Shown here: one piece after another, positions 33,401 through 45,784 of the stretch | Layout of the letters: the number at the start of each line of letters is the position of its first letter | Numbering within the stretch: the stretch's first letter is position 1 | Assembly: GCA_010909165.1 (NCBI GenBank) | Contig: MU008169.1 | Location: 310,001-374,000 of the forward strand | Direction: 5' to 3' | Source: Anthoceros angustus | Taxonomy: Eukaryota; Streptophyta; Anthocerotopsida; Anthocerotales; Anthocerotaceae | DNA: 64,000 nucleotides | Translations under genes and position numbers: made by a program | The notes under the pieces: model-generated | What the model was told of the DNA's origin: nothing | The model's input: only the letters and a program-made list of their open reading frames with translations | Databases searched by the model: none

Positions 33401-36000
33401 TACTCTATGTATACCCAAAATTTTTCTTTGCACGATTCAAGTGCACGTTTGGTGTATTTGAACCGTTCACCTTTGAGAGAAAAATTGTGCTACCGCTTTA
33501 GGGTTTTATTTTCGGATTTGGCTCCAAAAAATCCATGTTTACACCATGCATACATTGATTTAAGGTTTTCATGAGAGTCATACCAAAGTTCAGAGCAAAC
33601 GCCCTTTCCCTTCGCTCCATCAAGTTTGCACCTCCTACGGCAGAGGATTTGAAGCATCTAGGTCATTTGGAGATCCTACTTTGGAGGGTCGAGCTACGAA
33701 TGCTATGGGCATTAAGTGCCCCTTCATCCTCCTGCTCATTGCTGATTGCATACACTGGCCTCAAGCCTGCTAGAAGCACGACCATCTCCGACTAACCCCT
33801 TCCCCGCATGAACACCCTAAGGTTGCCAAGCATTCGTTGAAGTTGTCATCCCCGAGCTACGCAGAACTTCCCAAGATGTGTCACACTCTAGACTTTATCG
33901 CCAGAAGGCCATATCCTTCCTAAACAATACAATAAAGGACTAGATTAGCTTGTACCATCCGCCAAACTCACGACTCCTTCCAGAAGTGCGAAGGAAGGTA
34001 AGGAATGCTTGAAGTTCCCCATGATTACCTAGTTTCCACTCGAAGAACTCATACCTTCCAATTTTCAACGTTTTCACTCCGGCCGTCACTTGATGCATCC
34101 AGAGGTGCATCCTAAGAGTTTCAAGTCCCTGGTCTTCCATCTTGCTCAGAACCCCGCAACCTGCTCCGAACCAAGCCGCCGAGCCCCGACGGACTAGGAG
34201 GGAAGCGAAGAAGAGGCGCCGCCCACCGTTCAAGGATGCCTCAGCGCCTTACCTTTGCCAACGGAGTGGTAGGAGGCGGAAGAGGCAGTGAGGAGGGTGG
34301 AACGCGATGCAGCCCAAGGCGCTGGGGGTCACTGGCAGCAACCCCACCCCAAGCCAATTCTATCTCCTATGCGGAGGGGAAAGCGGGCCAGCTCTCGGAC
34401 CCCCTCACCACCTCCGGACCCCAAGCGAAAGCGAGCAGAGAAGGAGTTAGCGGCGAAGAGAGCTAAGGAGGTGGAAGGTTGGCTCAGGACGGACATGACC
34501 TAAGGGTCCTGATTGGATCCGAAGTCCCGTGTCTGAACGGGGAAGTCGGACCCTTGGGGGAAACTCCGGACTTGGATGTCCGAAGATTAGAGAGGACGGA
34601 CCCTAAGGTGCGGACTCACGAGGCGAGGACGGACCCCGAGGTCCGGACTCAGGAGCGAGGACGGACCCCGAGGTCCAGACTCAGGAAGAGAGGACAGACC
34701 CCGAGGTCCGGACACAGGAGGAGAAGACGGACCCCGAGGTTCGGGCTCAGGAGGGGGGAACGAGTCCAGTAGTTCTAACCTCGGGAGTGGAGATAGGGGC
34801 GGTTGAGAGTCAATCTCAACCAACCCAGGAAGAACGGGCTCTGGACGGACCCGCGGGGCAGGGACCCATCAGCGTGCTAGTGGACAGTGAGGAGGAGGAC
34901 TTAGTGGTCACCGCAGTTGTCAGTCCACCGCCAGTGGCGCAGCCTGACAAAATTGGAGGCAGGGAAAGATCCTCCGCGGGACTCCGGGGGTCGCGGATCA
35001 TCCGATTAGGTGCGCCGCAAATGCCAGAGCTGGGGATTGCGCTGCCAGCACCAGGGAGGAATCATGGACAACCACAGCCCCACCGCCGTGGACGTAGGTA
35101 GGGAAAATAGGGGAGAAGGAGGGCCACTTGCTAGGGCATATTGAGCTAGACATTAGCTTGGATTAGGGGTGTAATAATGGCACTCCCTCAGAACGTAGTA
35201 TAAGAGGGCGATTGACACTCAAGTAAAGGGATCTTTCTTTTGGGGTTGATACCGCGCTATCTTTGAAGGCCCTTGTGTGTCCCTTGCTACCGCGAGTCCT
35301 GAGTCACTAAGCGGGCAGACTACTCCGGAGAGACTGATCCAGGTCCTGGTGACGGACCCTAACTCGTGGTGGTGTGTGTATAGGTGCGGAGGACTCCGGA
35401 CCCCTGCTCCTCCCGGACAGAGGTTTGACGACCGACGGACTAGAGGGGGCGCGAGTAGCCAGACTCCGAGAGGGCGTGCAGAGCCTGGATGGAGAGACCT
35501 GGTGGATGCGACGAGGAGGTCTGCAGCCCACATATGCCTGATCGTGAACCTCAACTGGCATATTGAGTGCAAGCAAGAATGCTAGGAGAAACTAAGTGAG
35601 GGAGGGGGTAAGTGAAGATCGGTAGATTTCGAACGCAAACGGGTCCTTAAACGTCTGGCCATCCCAGGCCTGTACGGTGAACGAGTAGAGTGACGTAGAG
35701 AAGGGTAGGCTAACCGCAGCCCGGGGAGGAAACAAACGCGTTGAGGCGGGTGACCTCAGGTAAGCCATCGTCCCTTAACGACGAAGAGCGTTTGGCAACG
35801 GACGTGTATAAATGGAACAAGACATTCCCTTGGGAACGGACCCCATATTGCAACGACACAGGACCGGTGCGCGCCCGGCTGACCGTCAGTGAAAGTAGCG
35901 TCACAGCAATTTGAAAGGACCAAGCTTGTGGGGGATTGACGAAGGCCAAGGTGTGGTGACCAGGGGAAAGCGGATTCAGGGCGCACTTGCGCAGGCATGC
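33401..36000. repeat. probable decayed retroelement sequence with 33-bp repeats and an LTR-like promoter
   Basis: GC-rich, unlike its flanks. At about 34597-34762 a unit of about 33 bp containing GGACCCCGAGGTCCGGACTC occurs five times and encodes variants of RTDPEVRTQER on +. At 35165-35240, GTAGTATAAGAGGGC plus downstream sequence resembles 19185-19255 and is a plausible LTR TATA region. No reverse transcriptase or integrase motif is visible, so this may be a non-autonomous element; assignment tentative. Confidence 0.4.
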
Positions 36001-37309
36001 CAGCTGTGAGAAGGCTCTTGAAAATTCACACTAATCACGCTCATTCGATTTGAAACAGATACTCAGAATAGCCATGGCCTGAGATTTATGAGATAAACCT
36101 TGAGATGTGTGTAAATGGGTGATGGAGAAGCGTCCCTGCTTAGCCCTAGGGTCAAATATGCCAAGCGTGGACGCGTATTAATCAAATGGCCATCATAGCC
36201 ATTGGCAAGGAGGACATTTTGGGTACCTAGCTTCATCTTCAAGACTGTTTTTGTGAGACCAGGCCATCCTTTAGGACCTGTTCCATGTCACATGTATGGA
36301 AGACATCGTGTATGGTGATTTTTCATGAGTCTGCTTTATTGGAAATCTGTCTATTGAGCCTACACTAGGCTTGGACTATTGTTTTCATGTGACCACTTGT
36401 GTTTTGAGCATTTCCACGCCTCATGACCAGGTCGTGTTTTTTCTACCCATGTATACTAGCATCAATCGTTTAGAGTCCCATCATTTGTGTGAGGGCCCAT
36501 CATTTGTATGAGGAGCCCATACGAGAGGAGGAGAGGTATTTGGAAAGCACAACATAAGCCCATGGTCATATGTCATCAGTTTCATCGCGAGTAGGTTCTA
36601 TTACTTATCTATTTGGGAGAAAGCCTAGGAGCAGCTGACCCTCAAAGACAGTTGTATTACTTATCTATTTGGGAGAAGGCCTAGGAGCAGCCGACCCTCA
36701 AAGACGGGTTGTATTTCTTATTTGTTTGGGAATGGAGTGTAGTAATGCAAACTACGAAAGGAAAGAATGCAAAACAAAGGAGATGGTGGCCGGACTCATT
36801 TTTAACCGGTCTCATATGCAATGTATTAATTTTAAAATAAAACTTTCATACACGAACTTCGGCTACCTATCTCCTTTTTACTTCTCCCATTCTTCCTATT
36901 TATAGAAGGCGGCCCATATAAACCCACCTTTTGAAAGTAACGTTCACCCTTTTGTCGGTTTAGGTCTTAAGTCAGCCCACAAATTCGGAGCAACTTCACG
37001 TTCGTATCAAAACTGCTCCCGTGACATACCAGAGACATATAGTGACATACCTAGACGACTTCAGTTCCTGTGCGAGCAGCTCTCATGCGAGCTGCTCCCA
37101 AAACAGAACAGAAGATCATTTACCCACAGAGTTTCAACATGCACGCTAGTCTCAGTTTGGAAAAGTTTGAGCGAGAAGACTGCAGCACTCCCGGGGTAAA
37201 ACAAGAGCGCAAGAGCACGATGTGCTCTGTTTCCTTCAGCCCACAACTGCAAGCTAAAAGCAAAAGTACTGCAGTTGAAGTTGAAACGGCAGGGCGATGG
37301 AGCCTGCGC
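36001..37309. repeat. intergenic DNA with a 57-bp duplication
   Basis: A block containing TTACTTATCTATTTGGGAGA and CTAGGAGCAG is repeated in tandem at about 36600-36715. No gene recognised in the remainder. Confidence 0.6.
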
Positions 37310-38405
37310 TCAGCCCTCCTGCATGGGAGCCGCCCCCTCTGCAGGGTTCGCGGGAGGAGTGCTCCTGGTGGCAGCGGCTAGCAAATCCCTAGCCTGCCCG
37401 CTCGCAACCGCCTGCTCTACAGCCTTGACAGCCTCCTGTGCGGCGCCCGTCAATGCGCTGCCCTGTAAGCTCTGGTTCAGGTCCAAGCCCTCGCCTCCGG
37501 CAGCGGCAGCATCTGGATTGCTCTTACCCTCACCCTCTGCCGCCTCATGTGCCGCCCCATTGCTCTCCTCCGCCTTCCCTGGGACTGCCCTACCGTTCGT
37601 GCTTCTTTCCCCGTCCCCGTGGCTGCCCCCGTTCGCCTTCTCCCCGTTCGCCTCTGCCGCCGCGTTGCTCCCGGGCGACTGCTCCGGGAAGAGCTTCGCG
37701 GATTTCTTCGGCTGCTCCTCCTGCTCCGCCTGCGTCACCTCCGCCTCCTCCGCCCCGTTCGTCGCGCCCTGCGCAGCCATAGCCATAGCCGCACAGCAGC
37801 GGCATTTTGTGGGCATCCATCATTTAGTGGGCACCCAACATTTAGTGGGCACCCAACATTTTGTGGGCGCCCAACATTTCTTGGCTCACACGACTCTCGA
37901 ACAGGAATAACAACATCCTGGCTCACCTTTTTGGCTACCGCTTCCTCCGCAAGCTCCACGGCTTCCGCCTGCAGCTCCGCAACCTTCTGCAGCGCCTGGA
38001 GCCGCTCAATTGGAAGAACCCAGCAGCAGATTAGGCGGCAAAACATGCAAGAAAACGTTAGCGGCAAGAAAAAGGGAAGCCCACAACGCATGCCCGGTTC
38101 CGATACCTCCTCCGCCCCGGCCTTGGCCTCCGCCGCCTCCGCGGCCAGCTGCTGCGCCCGCTTCCGAGTCGACTCCGACTTGGCGAGCTCTGGAGTCTTC
38201 TTTACGCTCTGCAGAAACGATGAAATTTGCATGAAAGGCAAAGGGACAGGCGGAGGAAAAGGCACCGACCTTGCATGAAAACATGGCGTGGTGGGCTGTA
38301 GTGCATGCAAATGCTCACCTCCTTGGGTTGTTGCTTGCCGCTTTCTTCACGACCCGCGTCCAAAGCCTGCTGCACATCGCGGGGGGCGGCCTTGGCCTGC
38401 GCCAT
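37310..38405 (-). CDS. Ala/Glu-rich coiled-coil protein, unrecognised
   Basis: Four exons: 38405-38319, 38208-38107, 38004-37927 and 37768-37310. All are GT-AG and phase 0, giving 241 residues. Exons 1-3 encode charged heptad-like helices (DVQQALDAGREESGKQQPKE, then KRAQQLAAEAAEAKAGAEE, then LQALQKVAELQAEAVELAEE). Exon 4 is disordered and rich in Ala, Glu, Gly and Asn (GATNGAEEAEVTQAEQEEQP). No signal peptide or membrane segment. It may be a bryophyte/lycophyte-restricted or LEA-like protein; I do not recognise it. The third intron (158 bp) contains four exact-length 18-bp repeats at 37805-37876. It is head to head with the Abraxas-like gene, 602 bp apart. Confidence 0.65.
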
Positions 38406-39007
38406 GGTATGTATGTACCGGTATGCCCTGGTCCCGATGCACCGGCCGCGGCAACAGGAAAAAACAAGAGCGGAGGTCCCGCGAGCGATCTGTCGCCGCG
38501 TGAGTTGCACAAACCGCGCTTCAGGATCGGCAGGAAAAATGTGGCGGATGGGCTGTGTGCAGATGAGCCTGGCGCACAGGTGGTCAAATTGCGGGCTTTT
38601 TCTTGATCGATTGCCTGCTTCTTCTTGCAAAGGCTGCACCTCTCTTGCGGTCCTACACGTGTTGTGCTCGCCCGAGCCCGACACCTGGACCGGCTCGCCA
38701 CGCGGGGCAGGCTTGAGATTGGGTTCGAACTCGGGTAAACTCCCGGGTGTGGTTAAGTTAGTTGGAACTTGGCTCATGCTTGCCGGGCTTGCTCGCTTGT
38801 TCGCGCGCCAGAAGTGGTAGTCGTATGGCGCACTCCACTCGGCATGGCAGGGAATGATGGAGATGGCGGATGCCGGAGCGTGAACTAGGTCGGAGCGGAG
38901 CGTGAAGGCGAAGGAACGCGGAAGGCGGGAGGGCGTCGGCGCGTGATGCGGTTGAGGAGAGCTACCCCGGGGGCGACGATGGCGGCCAGCTGAGGCTGCA
39001 GCGGGCG
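38406..39007. promoter_or_regulatory. intergenic region between head-to-head genes
   Basis: 602 bp between the outward-facing starts of the coiled-coil gene and the Abraxas-like gene; it must hold both promoters. No TATA box or known operator identified. Confidence 0.4.
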
Positions 39008-40201
39008 GTGCAGAGAGGAGAGGAGATGGACGTGTCTGTTGAGCGGGTGCTGTTTTCCGGCGCGACGCTGGCGCACATCGTGCAGGAGTGCAAGGCGACG
39101 GCAGGGGACTGCGACGGGCTGCTGTTCGGGCATGTGCGGCAGCAGACGATACCGAGCCTGCAGGATGAGGAGGGGCCTGCGACGCGGGAGGAGGTTTCCG
39201 CGATGGTGACGGGGCATTTCTCGTCGGGGAGGGTGATGAGCTTCTACGATGCGGTAGGCTCGATCGACCGGGCCAGGCTCGGGGCCATGGTCGGGGACAG
39301 GGAGGCGAGAGGAGCGGATCCGCTCATCGGGTGGTACATTGCGAGGAGGAATTCCTCCATGCGGCCGTCCATGCGGGAGACTGCGGTAACCGCGTACTTG
39401 AAGCGGAGTGCCGGAGCTGATGCAGGCAGGGGGAGGGAGAGTGGTGGTGCGGTCGCTCAGGTTGCGGGAGATGCGCACAAGGCGAGTGCGGATCCGGGTT
39501 TGCAGCGGGTGTCGCAGGCGGGGAGGGGCGTGGGAGTGAGATCGAGGCCGGGTAGGGCTGCGGTGTCCGACTTGGCTGTAGGCGGGAACGACGGGGCACA
39601 GAATGATGCAGGGGTGAAGGTTGCAGAGAGTCATGTGAAAGTGCAGGGAGCAGGGCTGCCTGCTTCTGCTCCGTGTCTTTTTTTACTCATGGCTGAGTCT
39701 GAGACTCAGAATATGGTGCTTACTCATGACTACCGGGCGTTTCAGTATCATCCCAGGGCTCAGGGGCGGGGGTCCTTCCAACCCCGGCCTGTCAGCATTG
39801 TGAATATTGGTCCCGTGTTTCGTGGACAGTATGATGCGTTTGCACCTTTTGCCCCTTTTCCTCCCTTGACAGGGATTGTGAATGAGCTGGATGACGAGGA
39901 TGGAAGCGAAGGTGCTGGCTGGCAAGGAAACCGGAGTATGTTTCGGAAGGTAGGCGGCGGGAAGGACGTGGAGGCTGCACAGGCGCTTCTGAACGTCTAC
40001 GCTGACGGGTTTTCTATGGACACTCTTGTCGAGCTGGTCAGACCTGATAGATTAGGATGCTCAACGGAGCTAGAAGATTTGTATGCAAGGATGCTGTCCA
40101 AGCTGGAGGTTGTTGCAAAGCGGGTGCAGGAGAGCACTGCAGCTCTGGCTGAGCAGGAAACGTTGAGAGCCAAGATAAGAGCTGAGAGTGAGCATGTCTA
40201 G
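39008..40201 (+). CDS. Abraxas-like MPN-minus protein (FAM175; BRCA1-A/BRISC-type scaffold)
   Basis: An intronless frame of 397 codons. The N-terminal MPN-like domain (about residues 1-130) begins VERVLFSGATLAHIVQEC, has GLLFGHV, then GWYIARRNSSMRPSMRE where catalytic MPN+ proteins carry the zinc-binding JAMM residues; those histidines are absent, as in Abraxas/ABRO1. A long disordered middle follows, then a second piece of the fold (LFLLMAESETQNMVLTHDYR) and a C-terminal coiled coil (EDLYARMLSKLEVVAKRVQE). Abraxas proteins scaffold the K63-specific deubiquitinase BRCC36 in DNA-damage and signalling complexes; that role in this plant is inferred. Confidence 0.75.
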   Translation: MQRGEEMDVSVERVLFSGATLAHIVQECKATAGDCDGLLFGHVRQQTIPSLQDEEGPATREEVSAMVTGHFSSGRVMSFYDAVGSIDRARLGAMVGDREARGADPLIGWYIARRNSSMRPSMRETAVTAYLKRSAGADAGRGRESGGAVAQVAGDAHKASADPGLQRVSQAGRGVGVRSRPGRAAVSDLAVGGNDGAQNDAGVKVAESHVKVQGAGLPASAPCLFLLMAESETQNMVLTHDYRAFQYHPRAQGRGSFQPRPVSIVNIGPVFRGQYDAFAPFAPFPPLTGIVNELDDEDGSEGAGWQGNRSMFRKVGGGKDVEAAQALLNVYADGFSMDTLVELVRPDRLGCSTELEDLYARMLSKLEVVAKRVQESTAALAEQETLRAKIRAESEHV

Positions 40202-41402
40202 CCTGACGGCACTCATTATCCATTTATTCTGACCTCTTTGGAACCAGAGTTTTGAAGTTGTATCAAGCCTGAAGCCTCAGATTTGGCTTGACATTATTAG
40301 CCTACCAACAATCGAGGTTTTGACGAGGTGCACATATTCAAGCACTACATACATCGTGACCGCAGGGCTGGAGGAAGTATTATGTTGCTGGTGTCACACA
40401 GATGCCGGGCGTTCTTTGCTTTCAGACCTTCACTGCTGCTGGTGCAGCTAGCTGGAAACAGTTGTGATGCAGCTTCGAACAGCAACAGGTCCCGGGGGGT
40501 AGTTCCAGCTGGTTTCAAGGATGCTTTATCCATTCAGTAACCCTGTAACAATGTCGGAGGTTCTAAATCAACTTCTGGTTCTCCTTTTTCGTTTTCCAAC
40601 CTGTGCTTTCCCCTGCGTTTTCAAAAGAACGAATCTCGAATTCTCACAAAATCTGGGGAAAATTGCTCATTTCCACTACGTAATCACTTGATTCCAAAGA
40701 GGTGCGGCACAGACGAGAACCCTTATCGGAGAAGAGGGATGCAATAGTTACGTGAACCCTTATTGGAGAAGAAAGCAGTTGGAACGTTAACTACTCTTTT
40801 CTATAAAGGTATCAACCCTTATCGAAGAAGGATGCAATGGGACTGTTAATTGCTGTTTTCTACTCTTTTCTATAAAGGTATCACGATATAGGTATCAACA
40901 TTTACCGGAGAAGAAGGATGCAATCGGACTGTTAATTACTCTTTTCTACTCTGCTAATTTCTCTTTTCTATAAAGGTATCAGGCTTGCCTAGGCAGCAAG
41001 GCCATTATTTCTACCTCACTATTGATATAACACACTCCACAGTCTTACCTAAGAAATGAAAGCACTCCAGAGTCTTACGTTAGAAATTAGAGGCCTTCTA
41101 CGGTTCATGAAACCTTCCTCTGCGATGCAGGGCAAGGCAATGACGATGGTCAAGTGAGCTATGGACACACGAGGTCAACCGATGCAATGACCTATAGGTT
41201 GACGCAAGAAGTCCCTACATGCTGACACGAGAAGTCGCCACGAAGGTAATGGAAGTAGGCACCTGCAATGGCCACACTGAGTCACACACACACACAAATA
41301 GATGGAATTCTCAGGCACATCAAGCTTCCTATAATACCAACCAGCAATGAGTCACTAGGCACACGGCATACATGCACAAGGGCAACACAGGGAGAGGAGA
41401 AG
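40202..41402. repeat. 3' flank of the Abraxas-like gene with imperfect repeats
   Basis: At about 40700-40985, phrases such as CTATAAAGGTATCA and GAGAAGAAGGATGCAATCGG recur three to four times at 70 to 110 bp spacing. No gene recognised. The region ends at the left LTR of the Copia element. Confidence 0.5.
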
Positions 41403-41653
41403 TGGAAAACTTGAGGTAAAAGATGCTGATCGTATTACATTGGAAGAAGTAGAACCATTATAGCCTACGTGTTCTTGTGCTTGTGTGCAAGGTGCAAGGT
41501 GCAAGGTGCAAGGTGCAAGGTGCAAGGTGCAAGGTGCAAGGTGCAAGGGATGCCGTGAAGAGACGTAATGTTTCGGGTGATGGGTTGTGTCCTTTTGAGT
41601 TCCATTGTGACCTATCAATTGAGCCAGTCTTGAGCTTGGGCGGTAGCTCCTTA
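41403..41653 (-). repeat. Copia 3' LTR (left), with a 7-bp microsatellite
   Basis: Matches the split right LTR at 46613-46724 plus 55456-55550. It carries nine tandem copies of TGCAAGG at 41486-41548 where the right LTR has only GTAGGGTGTAAGGG, so the array arose after insertion or is specific to this end. Confidence 0.85.
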
Positions 41654-41878
41654 TTTTGGCTCAGTTCAAGTGGCCTCAAGAAGACTGTGAGGGGTTACGT
41701 ACCAGTTATGGTGTCGACTAGACCTAGAGATGTTGTAAGAGTCTCATGACGGGCTCTGCCTAATGATTTCGTGAGAAGGTCGGTAAGGTTGGATTCTGTA
41801 GGGACGTAAACTCATTTGACGATACTCTTAACTGCTAGGTGTTTGATGAAGTGATAAGCTACTTCCAAGTGCTTAGTC

Positions 41879-43236
41879 CTAGCTAGCATGAAATCTATCG
41901 CCTTTCGTTGGTGCTATAACTGGTATGTTGTCGCAACGTAGGATTATAGGGTCAACTTGTGCATGGCCAAGATCTTCTACAATTTGCCTACAATGGACGG
42001 TCTCCTTACCTGCCTTTGAGAGGGCCCCATACTCACTTTGAGCACTTGAAAAAGCAATGGTGGCACGGTTTTTGCTTGACCACGGGATTGCAGAGCCACC
42101 AACGATGAAAATGTATGCTGCAATACTCTGACGGGCATCAGGATCGGACGCCCAATCTGCATTTGTCCAGCAATAGCCCTCAAAGTTGACCACGTCGGTA
42201 GTGGATCTCTTGTAAGTAATTCAAAGGTAAGCACTTTGTGCTCTTTAAGTATGGGTAGATTCTCTTCACGCACATCCAGTGTGCCATGCCTGGGTTATAC
42301 ATAAATTTTGCGACGCTGGACGCAATATTTGAAGTGTCATAACGTGTTCAAGCATAAAGGTAGATGAGGCTGCCGACGACACTTAGATATGGCACCTTAG
42401 CCATGTCCGATTCTTTTCTACATCGGTCGTAGGACAGCCAGTGGAGGTGAGCTTGACTCCAGTCAAGCTCACCTCAGGGTTAGTGCATGACGTGCATCTG
42501 AAAGCTTGAACTTGTCCAAAATTTTGAGAACATATTTGGACTAGAGAAGAGTACTAGTCATCGTACCTGCCTCTCCACCCCGTCGGATTCGCACTCCAAA
42601 GTAGAATTCCAAGGGTCCTAAATATCTCATATTGAACCTGGTAGAAAGCATTTCCTTAAAATCCACGAGCAATTTTCTTGGTTCATTCGTGACTTGGATG
42701 CAGTTGTCAACGTATAGAGCTAGCACAAGGAATTGCTCTCCTTTTCATATAAGATATAGGCTTTGGTCAACTAAGGTTTTGACAAAGCCATTTTCGAGAA
42801 GGAAATCATGATCAATCAATTCGTAGAATTCAGCTAGTGATCGCTTGGGGCTATATAGGCCCTTGAGCGGCTTGCATACCCAGGAGGGTCGTTTGGCATC
42901 TACATACAAGGGTGGCTACTTCATGTAGATTGTCTCCTTCAGTGTAGCATAGAGAAATGCCACAGAGATGTCGAGCTGATGTACAGCAAGATCATACTCA
43001 GCTGCGAGTGCCAAGAGGAACATAACTGATTGGGCAATTACCACAAATGCGTAGATGTTGTCTCTGTAGTCAAGGCCGGGTCTTTGGCTGTAGCCCTTAA
43101 TCATACGCCTTGCTTTTAGCCTTTCTATGCTTATGCCAGATTTCAACGTGCGTTTCAATGTCCATTTACACCCTTGCGCCCTGGTGGGATTGGGGTTAGC
43201 ACCAAGTCTTAAGCTGAACGAGATAATCTTATTCAT
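41879..43236 (-). pseudogene. Copia reverse transcriptase and RNase H remnant
   Basis: Reading from 43236 down: ERLKARRMIKGYSQRPGLDY and DLAVHQLDISVAFLYATLKE (RT core), then about 42726-42541 LALYVDNCIQVTN, where the usual YVDD is YVDN, and YLGPLEFYFGV. The RNase H part at 42193-41879 has CWTNADWASDPDARQSIAAY and AFSSAQSEYGALS. Several frame changes separate the pieces, so the copy is dead as assembled. Confidence 0.85.
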
Positions 43237-43799
43237 GTTGAACTGCCTTCATCCATCTTATTCCTTGTCAAGTGATATGAGTGCTTCAATTCTGAGCTTG
43301 CTGGCTCAAGCACACGAGTCACTGCCAGCATTACTCTTGCCATAAGGGTATCTAGGGCATCCATCTTAGTATTTGTCTCCGCAGGCGGATTTTCAATGTT
43401 TGGTTACATCAGGAGCCACATCTATGACAGTGCTATGCACTTGGAGTAGGACCTGGGACATAATAAGCATTGAGATAGCCAGGATGCCGACAAGCTCTTA
43501 TGGACTAGCGCCTCTCCAGGAATGAAAGTTGCGGCTGGTGGATTTACTCTTGCAAGAGCAGGATTTGCTCTAAGTTCAGTTGCGGCTTGAGGATTAAGAG
43601 CTTAGTCGATGTCCTCTTCTACACTTGCATCTACGACTTGAGGAAGCTATAGACCAGATTGAGCAGCAGATTGGTGCACGGGAGGATGCACTGCCAAGAG
43701 ATCGAGCTTGAGCATACAGCTTGGTGCACTGGCGGAAGCTAGGGAAGCTCAATTTCGACCATTTCCTCCTCCACATTGCCAGCGAGGGAGTCGAGGTCA

Positions 43800-44090
43800 A
43801 GGTAAGAGCCTATAATTCTCCCATTACCTCCTGCCCAAACACTCGAGGGGGAGTCCAGATGTTTGTGGAAATCAACACTCTGAGAAATCGTTAGCTGATG
43901 TCATTGTGGGTGGATGAGGTTATAGCCTATCACACCATTGATAAATCCAACAAACAGGAGATCCTGTGCTCAGGCGTCGAATCTACTAGTCATGGGATCA
44001 TAAGTGTGAAGCTTCGTCTTAGGGATCCAAGAGTAGGCATCTGACCCGAACACATGGAGGCGGGACAAGGAGGGCTTGGCCGATGTATTC
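43800..44090 (-). pseudogene. Copia integrase C-terminal remnant
   Basis: On -, HVFGSDAYSWIPKTKLHTYD followed by LLFVGFINGVIGYNL corresponds to the conserved end of the Copia integrase (the usual VFG.....P...RTKLDPKA and FVGY..E..GYRL pattern). Upstream sequence stops abruptly at the minisatellite. Confidence 0.65.
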
Positions 44091-44095
44091 ACACT

Positions 44096-44955
44096 AGGCC
44101 GCCTTTGCCGCTTCCGGTTGCTTCACGTTCTGCGGAGAAGTAGCTTCACAGCCTGCAACCCCACAACCTCCGTTCCAGCAGCCTCCAGGGATGGCTTCCG
44201 CTCAGCCGGGTCACCCCCAAGCGCCTCCTAATCCTCCGTGCTTCACGTTGAGAAGTAGCTTCACACTGCAACCCCACAACCTCCGTTCCAGCAGCCTCAA
44301 GGGATGGCTTCCGCCACGGTTACCCCCAAGCGCCTCCTAATCCTCCTACCGCTTCACGCTCATGGAGAAGTAGCTTCACACTGCAACCCCACCTCCGTTC
44401 CAGCCTCGTGGATGGCTTCCGCTCCGGGGTCACCCCAAGCGCCTCCTAATCCTCCTCAGTGCTTCACGTTGAGGAGAAGTAGCTTCACACTGCAACCCCA
44501 CAACCTCCGTTCCAGCAGCCTCCAGGGATGGCTTCCGCTCAGCCGGGTCACCCCCAAGCGCCTCCTAATCCTCCTACCGCTTCACGCTCATGGAGAAGTA
44601 GCCGCAGCCTGCAACCCCACAGCCTCCGTTCCAGCAGCCTCAAGGGATGGCTTCCGCCGGTCACCCCAAGCGCCTCCTAATCCTCCTACCGCTTCACGTT
44701 ACGTGAAGTAGCTTCACACCGCAACCCCACAGCCTCCGTTCCAGCAGCCTCCGTGGATGGCTTCCGCTCGGCCGGTCACCCCAAGCGCCTCCTAATCCTC
44801 CTACCGCTTCACGCTCATGGAGAAGTAGCTTCACACTGCAACCCCACAACCTCCGCTCCAGCAGCCTCCGTGGATGGCTTCCGCCGGTCACCCCAAGCGC
44901 CTCCTAATCCCTCTCGGCTACTTCACATTCTCATGGAGAAGTAGCTTCACACCGC
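44096..44955. repeat. minisatellite of about 109-120 bp, seven copies
   Basis: The phrase GCGCCTCCTAATCC starts at 44221, 44330, 44439, 44559, 44670, 44785 and 44897. Units share AGTAGCTTCACACTGCAACC and CCAGCAGCCTC; copies differ mostly by short losses around CTCAGC and CAGCAG. It sits inside the Copia element in place of the protease and most of the integrase. Confidence 0.9.
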
Positions 44956-45369
44956 AACCCCACCTCCGTTCCAGCCTCCTAAGCTCAGTCCGACCGGTGC
45001 ACCCATCAAGCGTGTTGGCGGAGCTCGTCACCGAGCTCTAAACACATCCCTCTACCACCAATTAATCTTGCACGGTGACGCAGGAACTCACTCCGCTCCT
45101 CAAGCACGGAAGGCAAGAGCACACCGAGCGCGAAGATGGTACCCAGGATAGTCTGCCCGGTCTAGGGCTCCTAGGCCTCCTTATACTTCCCACACCCTAA
45201 TCTAACCCGCCTATGTATGTACCCTAACCCTGGGTCGTGGTAACCGCCAAGACGTAGCTCATCATTCCACCGGACTTCGTCCACCAGCTGCTTCCCCGCC
45301 AAGCAGCAGATCCGTTCTAGACTATGCCATCCGGACTAACCCGCCTGACCGGACTCCATCTTGACTAGG

Positions 45370-45560
45370 CCGCCCCGGCCGGACTTACTTCGTCGAACGC
45401 CGCCTGCTCGAGCCGCCACGGCCGGATTTACTCTGCCGAACGCCGGCCGGACGATCTCCGAACGCCGGCCGGACTTACTCCGCCGAACGCCGCCGGCCGG
45501 ATTTACTCCATCGAACGCCGCTCGGTCGGACTTACTCCGTCGAACGCCGCTCCAACGGAC
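45370..45560. repeat. GC-rich short tandem repeat
   Basis: Variants of GGACTTACTCCGCCGAACGC recur five or six times at 35 to 45 bp spacing. Lies between the minisatellite and the Copia gag remnant; possibly part of a further nested element whose ends I cannot define. Confidence 0.7.
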
Positions 45561-45784
45561 CATGTCTTCCCCTTCGCCGGATCACTCCATCCCGACGGAC
45601 TACCGACCAAGGCTGCTCGCGCCCTAACGGACCCAGGGTTTAGGGATTGCACTCTAAGTACAATCTGGCCAAAACGGCCTTATTGGCTAACTCCTCCCTA
45701 TCCCTCTTAACAGTAACGACCCGAAAAAAAACAAAACAAGCCTAAAACAAGTCGCCAGGAGTACGGACATCGGATTTGACACTC

